Part shown: piece by piece, positions 35,529 through 47,572 of the stretch | Layout of the letters: every line of letters starts with the position of its first letter | Numbering within the stretch: position 1 is the stretch's first letter | Source: Brachycybe producta | Lineage: Eukaryota; Arthropoda; Diplopoda; Playtdesmida; Andrognathidae | Direction: 5' to 3' | Assembly (NCBI GenBank): GCA_036925085.1 | Contig: JAUPFP010000029.1 | Location: 1,550,001-1,614,000 of the forward strand | DNA length: 64,000 nucleotides | Notes under the pieces: model-generated | What the model was told of the DNA's origin: nothing | Databases searched by the model: none | The model's input: only the letters and a program-made list of their open reading frames with translations | Position numbers and translations under genes: made by a program

Positions 35529-36516
35529 CCCTAGACTAATAGGGTAAAGTTTAAGATTATAGCTTCTGAGCTAAAAAAAAAAGCATTTGCTCACTTTTAT
35601 AATAAGACCATCAGAGAAATAGCAAAATAGGAAACCAGGTGCAGGCACATATTTCTAAGCTTTTGCAATAATTGTAGTTTGAATGAATTTACCATTTCTG
35701 AGTGCGCGACACATTTTATAACCTAGGCTTACAGCTTTATAAGAGATGAAATTTATTATGGATGATGAAGCAAGAAAGACGTTAAAAACAAAATATGTGC
35801 CCCCCAACCCACCCTTCTTATAAAAATGTCCTAACATAGAGATATACTGTATTCATAGTGTATATTTAGGCCTACAGCAATATATATGTGTGTTTTTCAG
35901 TTTGCACAAAACGCGAAGTGAAGGAAATTTAATTTTGAAACTTAACAAATGGAATTGGGGCGACAATTTAAAAACGAAAACTTAGAAACTTAACTGCTTT
36001 TGTACAATGTGTATGTTTTTCTCTCTCTTTCTCTCTCTTTTTCCCCTAGAAATTGAAACTTGTAAGCCTTCTATAACATGTTTTCAGGTGAAATTATTGT
36101 ACACTTTTCTCTAAATATTATGCTAAGGGTAATGCTTGTAATACTTTTGAATCAAAATAAAAAAAAACCAGCAAAATTTCATCATGTGTAATTTCATAAC
36201 ATTTTCTCTACATTTGTTTCTCTTTTTTTTTTAAAAAAAATATTACCATTTAGCTGAATTATTGTGAATGTGTTTTCTTGCAATTATTAAGATTTATTTC
36301 ATCATAAATATAAAACACAACATGATACCATTGTTAATTTTATCATTTTAGCAGCTAATCTAATTTTTAACCTATTGTTTGGTAATTATTTATAAACCTC
36401 TTTTTAGCACGAAGTAAATTTAGGTCATTATTTCGCAATTACATTAGTTTGACCAGGTTTTTTTTTCTTGGCGATTTTGGTTTTCATCCAATTTCGGAAC
36501 TTAAGTATAGTGTAAA
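35529..36516. other. No gene recognised
   Basis: AT-rich with (TC)n near 36019-36040. A TAGGCCTA lies at 35867-35874. Confidence 0.35.
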
Positions 36517-36560
36517 CAAGGGGTCTCCAAACTGTGGCCCGTTAACATTAATATGGAAGA
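36517..36560. mobile_element. hAT-like terminal fragment
   Basis: CAAGGGGTCTCCAAACTGTG followed by GCCCG closely resembles the CAGGGGTC.CCAAACT ends of many hAT elements. No matching right end was found, so this is an isolated end. Confidence 0.4.
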
Positions 36561-36668
36561 TCCACTTGAAGATACTTTTTTTTAATTACTGTTTCTAATT
36601 TAACACCAAATATATTACATGTTTAAAGGAGGCACATTATTTACTCTAGTTTGTGTGATATACTTAGG

Positions 36669-36870
36669 GTCGTATTCTTAATTATTGCTAAATAAACTCC
36701 AAAAAAAAAACGAAACTCGTGACCTTTTGCTAGGAAATTTCACATGTAAGTTGTTGAGTTTAGCTCTAACTTAGACTGTATTCTAGATTAATGCAAAAAA
36801 TATGCTTTTTACAGTCTTTTTAGTTGAAAAAAGCATATTTTTCCGTCTTAGTAATCATTAAGAGATATAC
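36669..36870. mobile_element. GTCGTATTC-family inverted-repeat element, longest copy
   Basis: The left end GTCGTATTCTTAATTATTGC and right end GTAATCATTAAGAGATATAC are imperfect inverses. An inner hairpin, AAAAAATATGCTTTTTAC.. AAAAAAGCATATTTTTCC, lies near 36796-36843. Confidence 0.55.
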
Positions 36871-36980
36871 TGTCTTTAAAATGTCAAAGGGACAACTTTT
36901 TGTATTCGTAATTTTCTAATTTAAAATATTTTTTTAAACCATTTTTTATATTTTGTTTATAATGAAATTATAGTTGTGTA

Positions 36981-37201
36981 GTTGCCTCACGGTAGAATGA
37001 AGTTTGTGACGTCAAATTGGTTGCCAAATAATTATTTAGGCTTGTAAAAAAGGGGGTACTGTAATAATAAAAGAATACAAGAACCATTTTGTTTAAACTG
37101 TTTAAAAAGTTTATCATCTCTTTTATATCAGACTAAATGACAATCATAAATTTTATGTCAACCCCTCTGACGTCACAAGCTTCATCTTACAATGAGACAA
37201 C
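36981..37201. mobile_element. GTTGCCTCAC-family MITE, copy 2 (most complete)
   Basis: Ends GTTGCCTCACGGTAGAATGA and TTCATCTTACAATGAGACAA plus C, with GTTTGTGACGTCAAA and CTCTGACGTCACAAGC inside. TA lies directly outside both ends, fitting a Tc1/mariner-type TA target. About 221 bp with two CRE-type sites (near 37008 and 37168). Confidence 0.8.
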
Positions 37202-37304
37202 TATACAGTTTATGAACTTTCTAAGATACAGATCAGATATGATTATATGTGGCTCTCTTTTGATAAAGTTTGAAAACCCTTTTTGGTTAAAAAAAGTAAG
37301 TTTT

Positions 37305-37934
37305 GTTAGATATTACAGAAGCCATACCTGTATGTTAGACACAAAAACAATAAAAGAACCTAAAAGAACCAATTCATATTTTTGGAACAACCCAATAACT
37401 TATAAAGTATGAAACTGATAAGCATTTGTAGGGAATTGGACAAGAAACGAGAAACTCCAACTTTTAAAACAAAGAATGAGTTAAGCAGGTCACAAAGACC
37501 TAATGCCTTAACTTCACATCCTAGATTTTTCGTAAAGAAAAATAAAACAATGAGTAATGGATATGAAATTTGTATATTAATATAATTATTCGATTATATA
37601 TATTTTTATATATACAGTATATCGAACAATCAATTAACATCTGTTACTTGTTTTATTTTTATTTTCGAAAAATCTAGGATGTGAAGTTAAGGCATTAGGT
37701 CTTTGTGGCCTGCTTAATTCTATTATACATCCTGGACGTAAGTGAGGAAGAAAGATAACTCTTTTCCTAGTTGAAAAAGTTGGAATTTGCGAGTTTTTGT
37801 CCGTTTGACATTCTATAAGTTATAATTAGGTTGGTCCAAAAATGTGTGTTTTGGTTCTTTTGAGACAATATTTACCTTTTTCCTTTTATTGTTTTTGTGT
37901 CTAACATAAAGGTATGGGTTCTGTAATACCTAAC
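37305..37934. mobile_element. 630-bp imperfect palindrome
   Basis: The two arms are inverse from end to centre. Outer ends are GTTAGATATTACAGAAGCCA and TCTGTAATACCTAAC. Best-kept blocks are AAGACCTAATGCCTTAACTT, then CACATCCTAGATTTTTCG (about 37496-37533) and their inverse (about 37668-37705). The centre near 37600 is ATTATATATATTTTTATATA. Each arm is about 310 bp with mismatches and small gaps. It could be a large fold-back transposon or an inverted duplication. No protein frame survives on either arm. Confidence 0.8.
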
Positions 37935-38403
37935 AGCTTATATAAAATAGGCAAAGGAAGACTAAGAAAAAAAAAACTCTTTTGAGTTTTTCCAAAAAAA
38001 AACTGAAAAAAAAAACTCGAGTGTTAATTAATGTATTAGCTTTGACTGTAACTGACAAGTCTCTTTTTTTAATAATAAGATTGATCATGATGTGATGCCT
38101 TTCCATTTATTAGAATAGCATTTCATTGTTCAAAAGGTTCGTAATATCGATTAGCTTGAAATACAGAAGTAAAAAAAAAATTGACAGAAAAAAGAGAAAG
38201 AAAAGTTACGAAGAAGAAGAAAAGTAGTTCGTTAGTTTTTACCATCGACCGATTTTTCCCTTTTTTATTTTTAGTTTTACCAATGGATTTGTTTTAGGGA
38301 CCTTTTTTTTTTTCTTCTCTTCTATTTCTTACTTCTTCATCCTTTTTTTTTCCTTCTCTATTCAAACACATAAGATAGACAGCAAAGAGAGATCAGAAGA
38401 TTG

Positions 38404-38472
38404 AGGGAGAGAGAGATAGGTTGAGAGAGAGAGAGAGAGACAGAATGATGGAGAGAGAGAGAGAGTGAGAGA
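38404..38472. repeat. (GA)n-rich tract
   Basis: About 70 bp of GAGAGA with short interruptions (TAGGTT, CAGAATGATG). Confidence 0.88.
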
Positions 38473-40359
38473 CAATAAACTAACTGGCCATTGTGTGTGT
38501 GTTTTTCTGGTGACGCTTTTTTTAGATACTAGAAAAACCACTAATGATAGTTTTTTTACGACTGTCAAACTCAATCTTTTTAATGAGTTTGCTGCTCTCT
38601 CTCTCATTCACTCACATTTTATCTCAGCGTGAATCCCATTGAGAGTAAAAGAGTTTTAAATTGTTAACCTTTCCTGATTCACGGATGAACAACATTTATT
38701 TTACCTTTTTTTTCTCCCTCTATCTTTCTATCTTTTTTCCTAATAAGATCTTAGAAAACTACAATTTAAACAATGTCCTGTTTGTGTTCTAAATTAACAA
38801 TAATTACAGTAGTTATTTTTTTTTAAGTTTTTGAGCAATTTTAATTGTATTTGTTATTGTCGTTGAAAATGAAATAATAAGATTTATTAAATGTTGATGG
38901 ACTGAATTTATATATACTGATGAAATGATATAATAAAACTTACCCGGAAAATAAAGTAACAACTGTAAAAGTAGGACCAATAGAGGTGTTTGTTTCTGTA
39001 ACATGAAACGGAATCCGAAAGGGTCGAAACACAACATTGAACTTTTGACGAATTTGATTTCAAATCCCGCATCACCAAATGTGCATTTCAATGAATCAAT
39101 TGTCTTTTTTTATTATTATTATTATTCCTTTATTTTTCTCCTCTTCACTTTACAATCTAAAAAAATGAAACAATTACTTTGCAACAAAAAAAAAGGTGTT
39201 ATTCCGAGTATTTCACAAACACACACAACCAAAAAAAGGTGTTCACATCTAAAAAGTTCCTTTAGTTATTATAAAAGTTAAAAGCTGACAACATCATAAG
39301 TCAAACATTTAAAAAAAAGAGAATTTGGCTCCCTTTCGAGTGGGTTCGGTCTGTTGTGTACATGTGTGTTTCTGTGAAGAGTGAGTGACTGAAGTGTGAG
39401 CTGTAGTAGTAGTAGTAGCAACAATCTAGAGTTCCGTTCCGTTCCGTTCTGGAGCTCAAGTTCGAATGTAGCCGAGGAGGTATATAACAAGCATCCACAT
39501 AACATAACAAACACACATATGGGAGAGATGCTGGCTGCTGCTGCTGTCTCACAAACACACAATACACATAGACACATGTGTGTGAGTATGTAGGAGAATG
39601 CATTAGAAATAAAGGGAAGAAGCCTCCTCCTCCTCTTATTCCATCCATCCAATACTTATATACAACAATAGTACTGTTATATTATTAGACAATATTAAAT
39701 CAGCTCTCAGGAAAAAAAGATGCAAAGACAATGGTGGTGGTGATGGTAGCTAAGATGCAAAAACTAATATCTTTATATCAATAAAGCAGGAAGTGATATT
39801 AAATAATCATTAAGGCAACAGAACATTGCATAAAGCTAATTCTGAACGTATGAAACGTTGACACTTGTGCCTTGGATTTTATTAAAAAAAAATCACTTTT
39901 CAAGTTTGAAATAACCAAACGATCAATTCCAAATGTAATGAAGATTTTGTTTAGCATATAATCTGGTTGCATTTTTTAACATTTGCAAAATGAGAGTCTA
40001 GATTATGATGATGGCCTTGTTGTGTCTGACTTTTAAATTGTATATCAATGATATCATTAATAATTCAGACATTTTCAAAAGGGCGATCTTCAACCCTATC
40101 CTCTCCCTCGTCTTCTTCGGTTATTATGTTGCGATGCTTTTAATCTGATTAACGAGAGATCTTTGAACTCTGAGACTCTTTTGACAGCACGGTAAAGTAA
40201 ATATAGGCAAATGTTTACAGTCTCCAGTTTAAATTAAAATTAATTAACCAAATGTCATTTTACGTTTGAATGGAAAAGGAAACTGTGCATAAGCTGTGTA
40301 ATCAACATGGTTATTATGAAGTTCGGTTATTTATTTTTTTTCCAATCTATTTTTTTCTG

Positions 40360-40440
40360 GAGTGAGAGAAAGAGAGATAAATAGAGAAAGAGGATGGAGA
40401 GAGAGAGAGAGAGAGAAAGAAGATGGAAAGAGAGAGAGAA
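40360..40440. repeat. (GA)n-rich purine tract
   Basis: GAGAGAAAGAGAG with two GATGGA interruptions. All-purine runs here could form triplex DNA. Confidence 0.85.
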
Positions 40441-41615
40441 AATGAATGAAAGTTTAGCAAAAATTAAATGAGATTTTGTTGACTTGATGTTTTTCATATT
40501 GAATGGCAAAAATATGTAACACGACAACTTTTTTAAGTGAAATTTATGGCTAAGTTTGAATTGCGGAAATAATGGGTAGGTCTATTATAATCCTCTACAT
40601 ATATTACATAATAATACAATCTCGAAATGAGGTTTTTTTTTTCTACATTGGATTTTTCTGATCAAAAACTTTTTTTTTCTGGCCACTCATAAATTTCTTG
40701 TTTCATTTTCTAACCATTTATATTTTCGTTCACTTTTTTTTACAATTTTCGAAACACGCAACATGAGAAACAGCGCATAGGCCTACATTGTATATAGATT
40801 TCGGACTTTTCAGATTTTTCTATTGTTAGTCTTTTTTTTTCCTATTTATTTATTTATTATGTAGCTAACTTTTTTTATATTTCTAATGCACAAAACAGAA
40901 GCCAATAAATTTTTTTTGCCTTGTCTATTATGGAAAAATTCTTATTTTTACACTCATTTTTTATATAAAAAAAAAGATTTCCGAACAACATTTTATTCCA
41001 ACTTAAAAGTTGAACAACATAGTAAGAACCTTAACCAATAGAATTATTATAATACACACGAAAAATTGTTCATTGAATGACTTTTTTTTGTCATTGATTT
41101 AATGTTGGTAACATATTATACATTTATGGTGGTTTGAAGTCTTTTTTTTTGTAGTACGGAAAACCGGGGGTTGCTAAGTATGAAAAAGAGAGAGAGAGCG
41201 AAACAAGTCTTTTTCTACCTTGTCACTCCATTCTACTTAGAAATGTTTTAGGGCCATTTTTCTATGGCATTCAATCATTTTTTTTCTTTCGTCATTACTA
41301 CTTCAATTTACTTGATTGAATCAACTCGATCTGAATTTTTTTTTTTTGCAAACATTATTGGAAACGGCCAAAAAAAACAACAACAACAAAACAAATAATG
41401 ATTGAATTTTTAATGTCCTTCTACAATTGTTAATCTCTTTTTCTAACTCCTTGTTACCTAATGGAAAAAAGAAAAAAATTAGCTATTGTGATGATGACTT
41501 GAGTGAGAGACTAGTTTGTTGTTATTTTTCTATTCTGTTCGAATCGAACTTCCATTCAACAATGTAAGGTGATCTCACGATTACTACTTGCACGCAAACA
41601 TGACAACGTGTATAT

Positions 41616-41800
41616 GTTACTGTCATTCTGCGCAATCAGTCAATCTGAAGATTTCCTAGGCAATCTGCAAAACAACCAACCTGCTAGTGAATCTGCAAAA
41701 TTCAACACCTAAAATGTATTGAATTGCGCAGATTCACTAGTAGTTTTGTGGTTTTGCAGATTGCCTAGGCAATCTAAAGATTGACTGTTTACACAGATAT
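41616..41800. mobile_element. Family B modular palindrome, long copy
   Basis: Arms start GTTACTGTCATTCTGCGCAA and contain GATTTCCTAGGCAATCTGC; the right-arm partner GCAGATTGCCTAGGCAATCT is nearly a 22-bp palindrome by itself. The core CTAGTGAATCTGCAAAATTC and its inverse match copies at 15203 and 61224. The right terminus is degraded. Confidence 0.8.
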
Positions 41801-42197
41801 ACGGTTCTAGTTTCTCCATTTCCGTTCAGTTCATAAATACTTTAATAGTCGTTTTTATGTCTGTTTTGTGTCCATCTTAGAAACAACAAAAATAAAAAAG
41901 GTTGCAATGGAGAATTTCAACTATGTTTCTTTTTATTTTCTGTCTTTAACTTTGGTGTGAAAGTAAAGCCTACTTACAAATTTACTGCGAGTTTGATAGT
42001 TTTAAGGAAGAGAGAGAGAGAGAAATTATCGACAAACAATCATGCTCAAACGCTAATTAATAGTAATTATATTAAAAATAGAAGACAATCCCGTGTAAAA
42101 GTAGCATCCTTATTTTGCACGCACTTCTCCTCTTGTCTTGCATATATTATGTCCACTTTATAGCCACAATTCATAATAATATTATTAATAATAATGC

Positions 42198-42199
<2 letters not shown>

Positions 42200-42278
<79 letters not shown>

Positions 42279-42315
42279 TAATAATAATAATAATAATAAC
42301 AATAATAATAATAAT
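42200..42315. repeat. (AAT)n microsatellite with AAC variants
   Basis: About 116 bp of AAT repeats with two AACAAT steps. Poly-Asn and poly-Ile frames are artefacts. Confidence 0.96.
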
Positions 42316-42564
42316 GCATTCATTTACAAGTGGGTAAATCAAATTGGGGATTACAAAACGCCTTTTTACCTCCTCTGCGGAAGGAAATTTTATTCTTTAT
42401 TGAAATGGCTGTACCCATCTTGCACGAACTCCAGTTCAGAAGAAGAATCCATCTGTCATGACAACAAGGACTGGAGGTGGAGGCTAACAACTATTGAATT
42501 ACTTTAGAGTAGGAACTACATACTTTATAGCATCATAAACCAAATTAACATCCTTCATCTCCGG

Positions 42565-42894
42565 TTAAGGTTGGTTTTAAAGTGTAAATGACTCTCAAAC
42601 TCTTGATTATAATCTGTCTTTCAAGTGCAACATGAAGAAGAAATTGAAAGTGTTTTAGAAACTAGAAAGACAACTGAATCACTTAAAGGTATTTTCATAT
42701 TGATATCTTTCAAAATAAGCTTTTTATGTCATTTTGAAAAGAACCCAACTTTATCAACATGAAAAATACCTTTTAAGTGATTGAGATGATCCTTCTAGTT
42801 TTTAAAATACTTTCTAGTTTCTCTTTATTTTAATCTTCTGAAAAGGACAGAATAATTAAGCGCGTTAAATCAGCTTTTCATAAACCATTTTAAC
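42565..42894. mobile_element. Family A fold-back element, full length with TTAA at both ends
   Basis: TTAAGGTTGGTTTTAAAGTG to CATAAACCATTTTAA, 330 bp. Arms: TTTTAGAAACTAGAAAGACA and CCTTCTAGTTTTTAAAATAC. The right end belongs to the 'CAGCTnTTCATAAACCATnTTAA' type seen also at 52584, while the left is the 'GGTGGTTTTAAAGTG' type, so the two ends are not identical. Confidence 0.82.
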
Positions 42895-42895
42895 C

Positions 42896-43444
42896 AAACA
42901 AAAATGGTGTTAAATGTGTTTTTCCTTCCATATCGTGGAGGGACTGAATCCGTTAAACCATATTATCATATATGCGAATCTCATTAACTAGAAGCATTGC
43001 TAGCCTCCACTTCCAACCCTCGTTGTCACGCAAAATGAAACATACCAATGAAAATAAAACACTTGATAGACATGCTTTTGTTTCTCTTGATGTGACATAT
43101 AATTGTACATTTTACAGATTGTTGATGAAATTTTGTTTTTCAATCTTCTCTGTTGTTGTATTTGGAAAAATGCCGGCAAAATTGCTAACTGAGAAGTATT
43201 TTTCTTCTTCTCATTATTCACTCATTTATTAGCTGATGATTGAATTTCCACTTTGGTATCGATTACAGATAATGTAGTCTATAATATGATACATGTAAAA
43301 GGCCCAACTCTTTTGAGTGCAGTGTTTGTTGTTGTGTCGTTTGTAGAGAAATAATTTAATTACCTACTTTTCAATACGGAATTTTTGTCAGCATAAAAAT
43401 TGTCTATTTTGCTATATATATATTATAGCAATATATGTATATAG

Positions 43445-43445
<1 letters not shown>
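42896..43445. other. No gene recognised
   Basis: The 86-codon frame at 42972-43232 has no known motif and is overlapped by an antisense frame; treated as chance. Confidence 0.35.
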
Positions 43446-43733
<288 letters not shown>

Positions 43734-43846
43734 AAAATTGACCAAACATCATCAATGCTAGAAAAAAATAGAAGGATGAGGAAGGGGAGAGGAGGCTATT
43801 TTTAGATGTTTTTAAAACGTTGTTACTAAATATCACTCAGGCAGAT

Positions 43847-43989
<143 letters not shown>

Positions 43990-44193
43990 TTATATTTATT
44001 ATATTAAAAGTCCCGTCTATCCGTGTTTCCTTTTTTCTCTCTTTCTTTGAGTAACGCTATACAAACAATTAAGGACAAAAACCTTGAACCACATTGGAAT
44101 TTATATCAATTTAAATGAATAAATGAACCGCTTTTTTTCAAGGTCAACTATATGTTGCACTCTCCCCATCCAAGAACCCCATGATATTAAATT

Positions 44194-44310
44194 GAAGAGG
44201 GGAAAAGGTTAGAAAGTGTAGAGGGGGAGAAACGTGGAGGGGAAAAAAGGGGGAGGGGAAAAAGGGGGAGGGGAAACTGAAATTGAAATGAAAGAAGTAA
44301 AAAAGGAACA
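44194..44310 (+). other. Purine tract with a G-quadruplex-type motif
   Basis: A nearly all-purine strand. At 44239-44273 it has G runs of 4, 5, 4, 5 and 4 separated by A-only loops of 6, 1, 5 and 1, which satisfies the canonical four-run quadruplex pattern. The antisense Phe/Pro-rich frame at 44144-44392 is a by-product. Confidence 0.7.
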
Positions 44311-44315
44311 AACGA

Positions 44316-44327
44316 CGCGCATGCGCA
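44316..44327. promoter_or_regulatory. NRF-1 / P3A2-type binding site match
   Basis: CGCGCATGCGCA fits the NRF-1 family consensus YGCGCAYGCGCR at all 12 positions. The same family in invertebrates includes sea-urchin P3A2 and fly EWG. Such a perfect CpG-rich site is unexpected in this AT-rich DNA, but no adjoining gene start is visible, so activity is unproven. Confidence 0.4.
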
Positions 44328-44384
44328 CACCAGAGAAAATGGAGGGGAGGAAATAATAGTAGCAAAATTAAACTAGAATTTATC

Positions 44385-44526
44385 ACAGGCAATTGTGCCC
44401 AGCATTAGAATTTCTTTTGCTCCGCCCTTTTATGAACGTCATCAATATCTAATTGGTTTGTTACTTGGTCTGACGTCATAAAAGGGCGGAGGTAAAGAAA
44501 TTCTAATGCTGGGCACAATTGCCTGT
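44385..44526. mobile_element. ACAGGCAATT-family MITE, copy 3, near-perfect palindrome
   Basis: Arms run from ACAGGCAATTGTGCCCAGCA to TGCTGGGCACAATTGCCTGT, about 45 bp each, almost exact. The spacer holds AATTGGTTTGTTA as in copy 2. Flanks GAATTTATC (44376-44384) and GAATTTGGC (44527-44535) match at 7 of 9. The arm interior differs from copies 1 and 2, so this is a subfamily sharing only ends and core. Confidence 0.82.
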
Positions 44527-45541
44527 GAATTTGGCTCCCGTCATTTATGATGGGTTACCCCACTAGTAATAATATATAATCCTTCTAGGTAAGTTTTAAA
44601 AGGATTGTCATCATCATCATCTAAAAATATTCAGAACTTTAAAAGACATCATCTTTTTTTTTTGTACAATCTAAAATAAAAGTTTTAGACAGTTCTATTC
44701 TTGTTCTTTTTTGTTCTATTGCAATATTCCTGATGGCTGCATTTTGAACAGTGGAATAAATTAAATTCCAGTTGTATTCATATAGGGCCTAATATGGTTT
44801 TACATTTTGTACCACCCACCCACGCATACAGCATAGACTACTGTATAGTATATATATAGACGTGTTTTAGAAATGAAGGGTGGTGATGTCACCCTAGGTG
44901 TAGGTAGGAACGAAAGAGGGGGTAGTAGTAGTAGTAGTAGGCCTACTACTACTATACAAATCGGCCCTTTCTCTCTCAGAAGACAACTGTAATTGTATTC
45001 CATTTTTCAAATAAGATGTTTCACTTATCTCTTTCTCAAGGGAAACGTGAAAGAAATAAAGGGATCATCATTTTTTATACCTAGAATTGGAAATATATCC
45101 AACATCAAATTGTCTATACCGAGTGGATCTAAATATTTTCTCTTGTTTGGTGTGGGGGGGGGGGGGGGTAGCTTTTTTTTAAAAGTAAAAACATTAAAAT
45201 AAAATCAATTGAGTATTGGGAGATGGGTGAAGAGAGACGTAGATCATGAATAATTTACAAATCACAAATGAAAAGAATAACCTGCATGAAATATTAACTT
45301 TACAAAAGAAAATTAGTACAAATAAAAGATGTATTAATATTTCAAAAAAAAAGCTGGTTAGGGTTCGGTGGTTGGATTTGCTGGAATTTTCTCTCTCGGA
45401 AAATCATATTCACTTGATATCAAGTGTTCTGTAATTGGTCCTCTGTTTCTAAATCACGCCAGAAATCCCTTCTGGATCAATTTCTTATTATAAAAGTTCC
45501 GTTTTTTTCTTTCTCTTATGCATAGGATTCTACAAGGGATG
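44527..45541. other. No gene recognised
   Basis: Contains a 26-bp perfect palindrome at 44929-44954, a (TAG)n tract before it and a G11 run near 45158-45168. Frames are low-complexity. Confidence 0.35.
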
Positions 45542-45677
45542 GATCACACGCGTTGAAAAACCACCAGCAAATAGAAATAAAAAATTTTGTGTTCCTTTGC
45601 TCACTCAGATGAGTGATATATGGAGCTTATTTGTAAAATGCCTTACAAAGTGGATTTTTTTTCCAGCGTGTGTGATC
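45542..45677. mobile_element. Possible short MITE with GATCACACGCG ends
   Basis: The left GATCACACGCGTTGAAAAA and right TTTTTCCAGCGTGTGTGATC are inverse with a 1-base gap and two mismatches; 136 bp. CACTCAGATGAGTG near its centre is a perfect small dyad. Single copy in this window. Confidence 0.5.
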
Positions 45678-46014
45678 TTTTCCTGAGTCATTTCGGTTAT
45701 TTGCCGGAGGTCTGTTTTTGTCTTCCTGACTTGAGTCTCTTTCTTTCTGTTTGATATTATTCTGAAAGTTACCTGTGGTCAGAACTTACTAGGTTTAAGT
45801 TAAAACAACTTAAGGCTGTGTTTTCTGTTGGTTATTGATGTATCAGTTGTTGATGTCAATGAAATTCAACGTGATAAATTCAATACAATAACTTCAAGAT
45901 GATAATAATTATCTGAGATTGTGATTTTATTTAAAACAATAGTTAATTTGATATCAGGTTAACTATTACTTGAAGCTTATGAAAAACATGGAGACAATTT
46001 TTTGAGAAAAATTG

Positions 46015-46153
46015 GGTAATAACAAAAAACTCTCAAGAAACCTTTTCTTTTAAATTGTTGAGAAATTTTACTATACCATCAAACTAAATGACACAATCCT
46101 AGGTTTTTGATTAACCTCTCTGACGTCACAAGCTTCCAGTTACAGTGAGGCGA
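46015..46153. mobile_element. GTTGCCTCAC-family MITE, right part only (copy 3)
   Basis: The right end CTCTGACGTCACAAGCTTCC, then AGTTACAGTGAGGCGAC, matches 37201's right end. The upstream part aligns with 37060-37150 (ACTAAATGACA and flanking words). No left end was found. One CRE-type site lies near 46120. Confidence 0.6.
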
Positions 46154-47310
46154 CTGTTGTTGATGTTAATTGATTTCATTGAATATATTTTCTAAATTTT
46201 TGAGAACAAACACTAAAATCAATAAATCATTGTAATCAAATTAATTACTTGAAGGAGCCTGTGACAGAGGAAATATGAAGTAGTTAAAAAATCAGTATAA
46301 AAATGTAATGTTAATAAACCTTTTAACACCTAATGTACAATAACAACATACTGTATTGTAAAAGAAAAGTGGCTTAAAATGGACATTTTAACATTATGTA
46401 AAAAGGAACCTTGTAATAAATAGGAATTAATCCTCTTAAGTTAATTAGATCCTGTGTACTCATTTAGTGTTGTTGAATAGCATTATATTTTTCTCAAGTC
46501 ATCATCATGTTATGTCCATCCAGATGTGATATGTGTCTATTTTGTATCCTTTGAGAAATCTTTTTATCAAACTAGCCAATGATTTTTTTTAAAACTTAAA
46601 ATATAAGGGAAGAAGAAGAAGAACTTGGAGGATGAGAATGGTTACAGTAATCTATTGGAAAATCGATTATTTTCATCCATCTGTCGTTTTTGAAGGTAGT
46701 TTAGTAGTATTTGGTGGTGTACAGTGAAATTACGGTGGTGGTAGTAGTGGTGGTGGTGGTGGTACACTCTCTCTTCAACCAAAGTAGGAGAAAAAAAGCC
46801 CTTTTCCTATTCCTGTTTCCTATCCCTCTCTCTTATGGGGGTTCTATATATATATTAGATATTCTCGTTATTACATTGTGGTCCCACAAAATCCACCCTT
46901 TTTACAGAAAAAAAAACCACACACACACACATTGCAACGTTTATTCTTGAATTATATATATATTTTTTACTCTGTTAGTCAAGATTGAAATGAAAACTTA
47001 AGAGAAATCTGTTCAAACCTCTTAGATAATAATGAAATAAGGCAACTTCTTACTTTTTTTTTTAGAAGAAACATTTTCAAACAAAATCTTAAAAGGAAAT
47101 GAAAAAGAAATCTCTTTTTTTTTTACGAATTGTCAACGGATTTTTTTTCTCTTTCTTTTTGACTTTGATATGCTGACTCAGTTAATATGGCACAAAATGG
47201 TTGCACATTTATTAAGTGTGTTTGGTTTTTATTAAAAACGACGAAAATTTTTTTTTCTTAAACAAATCTAATTATAAGTGACGACTTAGAACGTCATTTC
47301 CGTTTTGAAT
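46154..47310. other. No gene recognised
   Basis: AT-rich; a (GGT)n tract at about 46733-46763 and (CA)n near 46919-46931. Confidence 0.35.
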
Positions 47311-47328
47311 ATATATATATATATATAT

Positions 47329-47572
<244 letters not shown>

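Larger units (their letters stand above)
37935..41615. other. No gene recognised; purine tracts and microsatellites
   Basis: Holds (GA)n tracts at about 38404-38472 and 40360-40440, (ATT)n near 39108-39126, (GTA)n near 39403-39420 and (GTTCC)n near 39430-39449. Frames at 39278-39652 overlap three ways across these low-complexity tracts and are not convincing. TAGGCCTA lies at 40778-40785. Confidence 0.35.

Noticed and set aside
39278..39652. Overlapping 115- and 124-codon minus frames
   Set aside because: They cross (GTA)n, (GTTCC)n and other low-complexity tracts in three different frames with no conserved domain.
42067..42507. Poly-Asn and poly-Ile frames, including a 60-residue unique tail after the (AAT)n array
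   Set aside because: The homopolymer parts come from AAT repeats. The tail (42316-42507) is open by chance as far as I can see: no motif, and an antisense frame of similar length overlaps the array.
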